From NCBI GenBank assembly GCA_026988735.1, contig JALSKR010000106.1, positions 1 through 17,100 on the forward strand: 17,100 nt of DNA, in the 5' to 3' direction. Position 1 is the first letter of the stretch. The number at the start of each line of letters is the position of its first letter. This DNA comes from Sulfurimonas sp. (GTDB taxonomy: Bacteria > Campylobacterota > Campylobacteria > Campylobacterales > Sulfurimonadaceae). Under the pieces are notes generated by a model, which did not search any database, was not told the origin of the DNA, and saw only the letters and a list, made by a program, of their open reading frames with translations. Made by a program: the position numbers and the translations under genes. Positions 11,215 through 17,100 of the stretch are shown in pieces.

Positions 11215-13200
11215 TTGAGTAAATACATAACAACACCCATATACTATGTTAACGGAGAGGCTCACATCGGGCATGCTTACACGACTTTCATCGCAGATAC
11301 AATGGCGCGCTATGAAAGGCTCAAAGGGGAAGATACTTTCTTTTTGACAGGAACAGATGAACATGGACAAAAGATAGAAGAGTCTGCAAAAAAAGCAGGA
11401 AAACCTACGCAGGAATTTGCAGACGAAATCAGTGCGACTTTTAAGAATCTTTGGGATGAATTTGGCATAAGTTATGATAAGTTTATACGAACAACTGACG
11501 AAGAACACAAAAAAGGTGTACAAAAAGCTTTTGAAGTAATGTATGCCAAAGGTGATATTTATAAAGACTTTTATGAAGGTCATTATTGTGTAAGTTGTGA
11601 AACATTTTTTCCTGAGACACAGCTTATAGACAGTGAATTTTGTCCTGACTGCGGAAGAACGACAAGTGTGGTAAAGGAAGAAAGTTATTTTTTCAGACTT
11701 TCAAACTACGAAGAGAAACTGCTTGAACATTATGCAAATCATCCTGATTTTATTATGCCGCGATCTCGTGCAAATGAAGTTGTGAATTTTGTAAAAGGAG
11801 GTCTGCGTGACCTTTCTGTAACACGTACATCGTTTAGCTGGGGTGTAAAAATGCCCCAAAGCATAGGCGATGACAAGCATGTTATGTATGTTTGGCTTGA
11901 TGCACTTTTAAACTATATTACAGCACTTGGATATGGTACAGACAAGGTGAATGGCGAAGCCAGAGAAGGTGCCCTGGGGTATGATGCAAAAATGAACTAT
12001 TGGCCTGCAGATATTCATTTTGTCGGAAAAGACATTCTTCGTTTTCATGCTATTTACTGGCCTGCATTTTTAATGAGTCTGGATCTCCCTCTTCCGAAGC
12101 ATATTGGTGCGCATGGCTGGTGGACACGAGACGGTGAAAAGATGAGCAAGTCCAAAGGAAATGTTGTTTCACCAAAAGAAGTTGCAGATGCCTATGGTGT
12201 AGAAAATCTCCGTTACTTTATGCTGAGAGAAGTTCCTTTTGGCCAAGACGGTGATTTCTCACAACGTGCTTTTATAGACCGTATAAACTCTGAACTCTCC
12301 AATGACCTTGGAAACCTGCTCAATCGTATCATAGGTATGAGCGGAAAATATTCTGATTTTGAAATAGACAGTGTGGATGTAGAAAAATACCATTCTAAAG
12401 AGATTGGACAAATGAATCTGATTTTAGATTCTCTTGATGCATTTTTAGAAAATCTGCAACCACACAGATACCTTGAAGAACTGTGGAAACTTTTTGCAAT
12501 AGGAAACGGTGTTATACAAGAGTATGAACCATGGGTAAAAATAAAAAACGGACAAAAAGATGAAGCACTTGCTACGGTAGCTGTTGTTGCAAATATACTG
12601 TCAAAAGCAGCTGTAATGCTTCACCCTGTTATGCCAAATACAACAAATATTATAGCTGATGCACTCTCATTTGAAATAAACACGGCAAGCTATCAAGAGT
12701 TGATTTTAGAAAAGAAACTATTGAAATTGTTTAATATTAAAAAAGTACCGCCTCTTTTTCCTAGAATCGAAGAGCCTTTGATGCAAGAAGCGCCAAAGGC
12801 AGAACCTGTGACAGCAACAAAAAAAGAACAAAGCTCTAAAAAACAGACAAAAGAGACGAAAAAAGAAAATGACAACCTTATTGAAATTGGTCAGTTTTTT
12901 GAAACATCTCTGAAAGTCGGAACTGTTGTAGAAGCTGAGGAAGTACCAAAAAGCAAAAAGCTTTTAAAATTACAGGTTGATTTAGGCGAAGAGAATTTGA
13001 GACAGGTTGTTGCCGGTATAAAAGAGTTTTATTCTCCTGATGATTTGATAAATACGCAAGTGTGTGTTGTAGCCAATCTTAAACCTGCCAAATTAATGGG
13101 AATGATAAGTGAAGGAATGCTTCTTGCTGCCAAAGATGAAGACGGTTTGTGTTTAATCAGGCCCGAAAAACCCAAAAAAGCAGGCACACCTATTGGATGA
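11215..13200 (+). CDS. metG: Methionyl-tRNA synthetase with C-terminal tRNA-binding domain
   Basis: This 661-aa class I synthetase charges initiator and elongator tRNA-Met. HIGH is at 17-20 (GEAHIGHAYTT), a single zinc knuckle at C125/C128/C143/C146, and KMSKS at 309-313. The anticodon-binding helical domain follows. A Lys/Glu-rich linker (about 530-555, with KKEQSSKKQTKETKKEN) leads to an OB-fold Trbp111/EMAP-II-like domain (about 558-661; FETSLKVGTVVEAEEVPKSKKLLKLQV), which mediates dimerisation and tRNA binding. The start is TTG at 11215, chosen because AGGA (11204-11207) is seven bases upstream and the HIGH motif falls at the usual distance. The stop overlaps the next gene's ATG (ATGA). 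Confidence 0.95.
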   Translation: MSKYITTPIYYVNGEAHIGHAYTTFIADTMARYERLKGEDTFFLTGTDEHGQKIEESAKKAGKPTQEFADEISATFKNLWDEFGISYDKFIRTTDEEHKKGVQKAFEVMYAKGDIYKDFYEGHYCVSCETFFPETQLIDSEFCPDCGRTTSVVKEESYFFRLSNYEEKLLEHYANHPDFIMPRSRANEVVNFVKGGLRDLSVTRTSFSWGVKMPQSIGDDKHVMYVWLDALLNYITALGYGTDKVNGEAREGALGYDAKMNYWPADIHFVGKDILRFHAIYWPAFLMSLDLPLPKHIGAHGWWTRDGEKMSKSKGNVVSPKEVADAYGVENLRYFMLREVPFGQDGDFSQRAFIDRINSELSNDLGNLLNRIIGMSGKYSDFEIDSVDVEKYHSKEIGQMNLILDSLDAFLENLQPHRYLEELWKLFAIGNGVIQEYEPWVKIKNGQKDEALATVAVVANILSKAAVMLHPVMPNTTNIIADALSFEINTASYQELILEKKLLKLFNIKKVPPLFPRIEEPLMQEAPKAEPVTATKKEQSSKKQTKETKKENDNLIEIGQFFETSLKVGTVVEAEEVPKSKKLLKLQVDLGEENLRQVVAGIKEFYSPDDLINTQVCVVANLKPAKLMGMISEGMLLAAKDEDGLCLIRPEKPKKAGTPIG

Positions 13201-14210
13201 GACTTGAAAACACTTTAGCACTTACACACGGAGAGCTGATAAACACTCCCTTTATAAGTAATTTTAACAATATTGTTTTTGATGCAAAAGCAGTAAAACG
13301 GGGTGATCTTTTTATAGCTTTTGATGAAAGTGCCATAGAAGATGCTGTTTTTAATGGTGCCTACGGCGTAATGTTTGATAAGCCTACACAGATAACAGAC
13401 AGTGAGATAGCCTGGATAAAAGTCAAAAACCTTGAAGACGCGCTCAAGCGTCTGCTTCGTTTTGAACTTATAAATAAAGAAATATCTGTCTACTCTTGTG
13501 ATGAAATCATTTTAAAACTTGCTTTGCAGGTTGTAACAGAATCGAATTTTATTGCTCTGCATGGTGATATTAAAAGTATTTTTAAAGCCTTGTCCGATAT
13601 AGAAAACGGTGCTACAGTATTGTTCAGCCCTGCGCTTACCTCTACAGATTTGTTTACAAACATCAAAGAGTTACCAAAAAACAGACCGCAAAGTATTGAT
13701 ATTATTGAACAGACTCTTTTTGAAACATCTTTTATATATGATAATATCTTTTATGAAAGACAGCTTCTTTCTCCGTTTTTCATGCCCTACCTTGAGCAAC
13801 TTCTTTATCTGTTTAAAATTTTAAAAATAAACTTCAGATTAAAAAAATTTACACCAATTGACCACTTTGAAGCAGTTTTTACAAATAAAAATTTTGAAAT
13901 AAAAGATTTTGGCAGCAGCGACAAGGTGTTGATATTTGAAAAAAGCACCTCTTTGATTGAAAAAGAGATAATTTTTTTACAAAAACAGGCTACATGGGCA
14001 AAAATTATCTATATTGTTCCCTTTACATGTAAGCAATCACTTAATGCTACTTTGTTGGAAGATAAAAATTTATTTTTCTATAAAAATAAAAATGAAATTA
14101 GAAATATATTACAGACAAGCAGTTTTCATTTTTCTTTGATTGTTGGTGTAGATAAGTCCATATTGGAGAAACCTTTGGTCAGACAGACACAGTTGACTTT
14201 GGATTTTTAA
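13197..14210 (+). CDS. MurF-like N-terminal-domain protein without Mur ligase P-loop
   Basis: This 337-aa protein has no firm assignment. Residues 24-60 (NNIVFDAKAVKRGDLFIAFDE, then a GAYGVMFDKP stretch) resemble the UDP-substrate domain of Mur ligases (D-S-R-x-V-x-x-G-D-L-F-x-A, then GA-x-x-V). Where a Mur ligase would have ITG-S-x-GKTT, this protein reads IALHGDIKSIFKALSD (GDIKS at 123-127), so the ATP-binding lysine-threonine signature is degraded. It is also shorter than MurF (about 450) and lacks a recognisable C-terminal ligase domain. The C-terminal half is Phe/Lys-rich with strand-like segments. The ATG overlaps the metG stop (ATGA); an in-frame ATG further upstream lies inside metG and has no support. 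It may be a Mur-ligase-derived protein with a non-catalytic role, or an unrelated conserved protein. Confidence 0.72.
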   Translation: MRLENTLALTHGELINTPFISNFNNIVFDAKAVKRGDLFIAFDESAIEDAVFNGAYGVMFDKPTQITDSEIAWIKVKNLEDALKRLLRFELINKEISVYSCDEIILKLALQVVTESNFIALHGDIKSIFKALSDIENGATVLFSPALTSTDLFTNIKELPKNRPQSIDIIEQTLFETSFIYDNIFYERQLLSPFFMPYLEQLLYLFKILKINFRLKKFTPIDHFEAVFTNKNFEIKDFGSSDKVLIFEKSTSLIEKEIIFLQKQATWAKIIYIVPFTCKQSLNATLLEDKNLFFYKNKNEIRNILQTSSFHFSLIVGVDKSILEKPLVRQTQLTLDF

Positions 14211-14250
14211 TAAAAAATGATATATTATAAAAACTACAAAAGGATGTAAA

Positions 14251-14781
14251 ATGAAAAAAATCTTATTAGCACTATTGTTGGCCACAGCCTCACTCTATGC
14301 ATTGGAAGCACAAAGCACAACTGTAAAGTTTACAGCATTTAAAACATATGCCAAAAAAGGTGTAAGCGGAGTTTTTGATAAAATAAAAATTCATACACAA
14401 AATGCTGACACAGTTGTCTCTCTTTTAAAAAATGCAACGGCAGATATAGAAACATCAAGTGTAAACAGCGGTAACAAAGGCAGAGATGCAAAACTTGTAA
14501 GTCAGTTTTTTAATGTTCAAAATGTAAAAAAGATACAGGCAAAAATTATTGATGTTCAAAAAAATATGCTTGTACTGCAGTTGAAGATGAACAGTAAAAC
14601 ATTAAATATTCCTATGAACTACAGTGTTGAAAATCATACTGTCAAGGCAAAAGGAACAATAGATTTGGCAGATTTTATGATGTTGAAGTCTTTAAAATCC
14701 ATCAACAAAGCATGCTATACTCTGCACAAGGGTAAGACATGGCAAGATGTCAATATATACTTTACAATGCAATACAAATAG
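14251..14781 (+). CDS. YceI-family periplasmic protein
   Basis: This 176-aa exported protein has a Sec signal peptide (MKKILLALLLATASLYA, cleavage near residue 17-20). The mature part matches the YceI lipocalin-like beta-barrel pattern: STTVKFTAFKTYAKKGVSGVFDKIKI near the start, a central TADIETSSVNSGNKGRDAKL stretch (positions with S-V-x-T-x-x-x-x-RD), and a C-terminal strand YSVENHTVKAKGTIDLADF. YceI proteins bind isoprenoid or amphiphilic ligands in the periplasm, although the ligand here is unknown. AGGA at 14241-14244 gives a normal ribosome site. The stop codon is immediately followed by the ATG of the solute-binding protein, with no gap. Confidence 0.85.
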   Translation: MKKILLALLLATASLYALEAQSTTVKFTAFKTYAKKGVSGVFDKIKIHTQNADTVVSLLKNATADIETSSVNSGNKGRDAKLVSQFFNVQNVKKIQAKIIDVQKNMLVLQLKMNSKTLNIPMNYSVENHTVKAKGTIDLADFMMLKSLKSINKACYTLHKGKTWQDVNIYFTMQYK

Positions 14782-15915
14782 ATGAATCGCAGAGATTTTT
14801 TAAATACTGCAACACTCACTTCTGCAGCCATAGCACTCGGCGGCTGCAATGAAGGGAACCATGTTGCAATAGACTATTCAAAACATCCTCAAAAACACAA
14901 TGATGCTGTGAAGAGTGTTCATTTTAATAAAAACAAAAAAACAGTTATCAAACTTGCAACAAGCTGGCCTGCACATTTTCCTATAATGGGTACCGGTGTT
15001 GAGGAGTTTGCTCAGCGTCTTCATACTATCAGTGGAGGCAGTATAGAGATAAAAATCTATCCAAAAAATGTTCTTGTTCCTGCTTTGGCCGTTTTTGATG
15101 CCTGTTCAAGCGGGCAAATTGATGCTTTTCACTCTGGTCCCTATTACTGGAAAGGAAAAAATTCCGCTTTTTCTCTTTACAGTGGTATACCCTTTGGCTT
15201 TACCGCCGAAGAGGTAAACTCATGGATGATTTACGGCGAAGGTATGGACTTGTGGAGAGAACACTATGCAAAACACAATCTCCACCCGTTTTTAGGCGGA
15301 AATACAAATATTCAAATGGGCGGATGGTTTAGAAAACCTATTCGTTCCCTTGCTGATATGCAGGGATTGAAAATGCGTATTCCCGGTCTTGGAGGAGAAG
15401 TTTTTTCACGTATGGGTGTTAATCCTGTTTTATTACCTGCAGGAGAAATTTATACTTCTTTGGAGCGTGGTGTTATTGATGCAACCGAGTGGGTCGGCCC
15501 TGCTCTTGATATAAAAATGGGTTTTTATAAAGTTGCACCGTATTATTACTCCGGCTGGCATGAGCCGGGTTCTGTGCTTGAACTTACTTTTAACAAATAT
15601 GTCTGGAATAAGCTTGCAAATGAACATCAGGCTATGATTGAAGTAGCTGCCAGTGAAATGAATGCAAACATGGCAACAAAATTTCACCATGAAAATATAT
15701 ATGCTCTGCAAAAACTCAAAAGTTTAGATGTAAAACTTGCCCAGTTTCCTGATGACGTAACAAAAGCCGGAAAAAGAGCACTCAAAGAAGTCATACATGA
15801 TCTCAGCAGCAAAAACAATGATTTTGCCGAAGTGTATTCCTCTATAAAAGCTTACCTGGACCTTTCAAAAGAGTGGAGTGATGTCAGTCTTGGATATTTT
15901 CTAAATGTCAGATAA
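14782..15915 (+). CDS. TRAP-type solute-binding protein (DctP/TakP family), Tat lipoprotein
   Basis: This 377-aa periplasmic receptor has a twin-arginine signal (NRRDFL at 2-7) and a lipobox (LGGC, Cys22), so it is probably exported folded and membrane-anchored. The mature part has DctP-family features: KLATSWPAHFPIMGTGVEEF, FDACSSGQIDAFHSGPYYW, the ligand-carboxylate Arg in GLKMRIPGLGGEVFSRMG, and GVIDATEWVGP near the conserved C-terminal hinge. The resemblance is to TRAP receptors for 2-oxo acids or lactate-like carboxylates. No DctQ or DctM permease gene is in the window, so the transporter partner must lie elsewhere, or the protein may act as a sensor or scavenger. There is no intergenic space to the yceI-like gene and no strong ribosome site of its own. 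Its 3' end overlaps the convergent phosphatase gene by 15 bases. Confidence 0.9.
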   Translation: MNRRDFLNTATLTSAAIALGGCNEGNHVAIDYSKHPQKHNDAVKSVHFNKNKKTVIKLATSWPAHFPIMGTGVEEFAQRLHTISGGSIEIKIYPKNVLVPALAVFDACSSGQIDAFHSGPYYWKGKNSAFSLYSGIPFGFTAEEVNSWMIYGEGMDLWREHYAKHNLHPFLGGNTNIQMGGWFRKPIRSLADMQGLKMRIPGLGGEVFSRMGVNPVLLPAGEIYTSLERGVIDATEWVGPALDIKMGFYKVAPYYYSGWHEPGSVLELTFNKYVWNKLANEHQAMIEVAASEMNANMATKFHHENIYALQKLKSLDVKLAQFPDDVTKAGKRALKEVIHDLSSKNNDFAEVYSSIKAYLDLSKEWSDVSLGYFLNVR

Positions 15916-17070
15916 CTGCTGTCTTTGTATAAACATGTAAGTTATATCATCATCTTGGTCAAAAACTTTTGTTTCTCTTTTGGCTTCAAGTTCATTGATA
16001 TCTTTAGCTTCTTTAAAATCTTGACCAAGATATTTTCCGTAAAAATCCTGCGTGTCTTTGAGTGAGTTTTCATTAAGTCCATCACTGAAAACAAGGAATT
16101 TGGATATTTTTTCTGTATTGAGGAGAGTTGTACTGACGGTACCTGTATAGCTTGCCAAAGGCGGATTGTTGGATTTTATTTTTACTACATCATCGCTGCC
16201 ATCCACTACATATAAGACAGGAGGCATGGAAAACAGAGCATACTCTAATTTGTTATACGCACTAAAATAAAGAAAAGTTGCACAGACCACCTCTTCTTCA
16301 AGCAAATTTGGAGAGATAAACTCCAACAGTTCTTCTATGGTTTTTGTTAAGGAAAAATCTCCGTTTTTTACAGCTTTGTTTATGATGTTGTTTACAGCTG
16401 CACTACATAGCATTGCAGTAACAGCTGCTGATATTCCTTTTCCCATACCATCTACCAAAAACATAAAATATTCATCATCTGAAATTTTTTTTATGAGATA
16501 ACTGTCTCCGCTTAAAATATCTTTTGGCTTATAAAAAACTTCACATGTAAAATCTAAAAATTTTTTATTTTCTTGTAAATCATTTTTGCATATTATATTT
16601 TCTTTTTGGTAGGTTAAATTTTCCTGGTAATGGCTGTAGCACAGTTCTTCTTTTTGTGCCTGCATCAGCAATCTGTCTGCCAATACTGATTTTGCCACAA
16701 ATTCCAATGTGGAAAAAATTGATTGTGAGGAAATGGGTTTTTTTATAAAGCTTGTTATACGCAGATCAATCGCATTTCTCAGCATCTCTAAGTTTTCTAA
16801 AGCTGTAAGTAAAATTATAGGTATATTGCTGTCTGTTTCTCTGATTTTTTGTGTCATTTGTAAACCTGTCATTACAGGCATGGAGTAATCAGTCAAAACA
16901 ATATCTATCTGTTCTTTTTGAAACAGTTCAAGTCCTTCTGCCCCATTATAGGCAGTATAAACATTTTTGAAAAGCATTGAAAACATTGTTTCATAGATAT
17001 CCATTACATTCACATCATCTTCGACACACAGTATGTTTAATGTATTGTAGATTTTAAGATTTTCATTCAT
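15901..17070 (-). CDS. Response regulator with PP2C/SpoIIE-type phosphatase output
   Basis: This 389-aa protein has a receiver domain (about 10-125) with the acidic cluster E17/D18/D19 (CVEDD), phosphoacceptor D61 (VLTDYSMPVMTG), T89 (LLTAL) and K111 (IKKPIS). A linker of about 45 residues is probably helical. The C-terminal half (about 172-385) is a PPM/SpoIIE-like Ser/Thr phosphatase: SGDSYL with D189, LVDGMGKGISAAV with D207, the VFSDGLNEN segment, and DDDITYMFI near the end. These match RsbU/SpoIIE metal-binding positions. Proteins of this architecture dephosphorylate anti-sigma-factor antagonists or similar STAS proteins. No STAS or anti-sigma gene is visible nearby. The start at 17070 has upstream AAATATG context with a weak ribosome site. 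It overlaps the TRAP receptor gene tail to tail by 15 bases. Confidence 0.9.
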   Translation of the reverse strand: MNENLKIYNTLNILCVEDDVNVMDIYETMFSMLFKNVYTAYNGAEGLELFQKEQIDIVLTDYSMPVMTGLQMTQKIRETDSNIPIILLTALENLEMLRNAIDLRITSFIKKPISSQSIFSTLEFVAKSVLADRLLMQAQKEELCYSHYQENLTYQKENIICKNDLQENKKFLDFTCEVFYKPKDILSGDSYLIKKISDDEYFMFLVDGMGKGISAAVTAMLCSAAVNNIINKAVKNGDFSLTKTIEELLEFISPNLLEEEVVCATFLYFSAYNKLEYALFSMPPVLYVVDGSDDVVKIKSNNPPLASYTGTVSTTLLNTEKISKFLVFSDGLNENSLKDTQDFYGKYLGQDFKEAKDINELEAKRETKVFDQDDDITYMFIQRQQLSDI

Positions 17071-17100
17071 ATTTGACTGCTTAATGTAATAATAAATTCT

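Overview
The window looks like a stretch of chromosome from a Sulfurimonas-like member of the Campylobacterota (the former Epsilonproteobacteria). The evidence is AT-rich DNA, an oorABC (2-oxoglutarate:acceptor oxidoreductase) block, an RNase P RNA with typical signatures, and the gene series gltX - yggT - lipoprotein - mobB - fbp - small Cys protein - metG. As I remember it, that series is also found in Campylobacter jejuni, with slt between yggT and the lipoprotein gene. No transposase, integrase, phage gene or CRISPR array is visible.

Layout. 1-2604: the end of an oor operon (oorA cut by the window edge, oorB, oorC), closed by a terminator shared with the convergent tetR gene. 2649-3440: a TetR-family repressor and, upstream of it, four palindromic operators spaced exactly 32 bp apart, reaching almost to the rnpB promoter. 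3440-3861: rnpB. 4003-4828: a small unknown protein and a response regulator whose output domain looks like a ribbon-helix-helix DNA-binding domain. 4907-4981: tRNA-Glu(UUC). 5089-8770: a glutaminyl-tRNA synthetase with a YqeY-type tail, divergent from a GluRS-like gene that has lost the catalytic signatures of its family. 8767-9507: yggT and a convergent lipoprotein gene. 9605-14210: mobB, fbp, a 68-aa Cys-rich protein, metG and a MurF-like protein without a usable P-loop. 14251-15915: a YceI-like periplasmic protein directly joined to a Tat/lipobox TRAP solute-binding protein. 15901-17070: a REC-PP2C phosphatase response regulator on the minus strand.

The most interesting point is the glnS/gltX-like pair. 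Helicobacter and Campylobacter make Gln-tRNA(Gln) indirectly: a second GluRS (GluRS2) mischarges tRNA-Gln and GatCAB amidates it. Here a true GlnRS is present, and the neighbouring gene, which resembles GluRS2, has HIND in place of HIGH, an altered RGEDH region and a deletion across the KMSKS loop. Its reading frame is nevertheless intact and sits in a translationally coupled operon. This fits direct glutaminylation having replaced the indirect route, with the old GluRS2 kept as a catalytically dead, possibly repurposed, protein. Secondary points are the 32-bp operator array, the REC-RHH regulator and the degenerate Mur-ligase-like protein coupled to metG.
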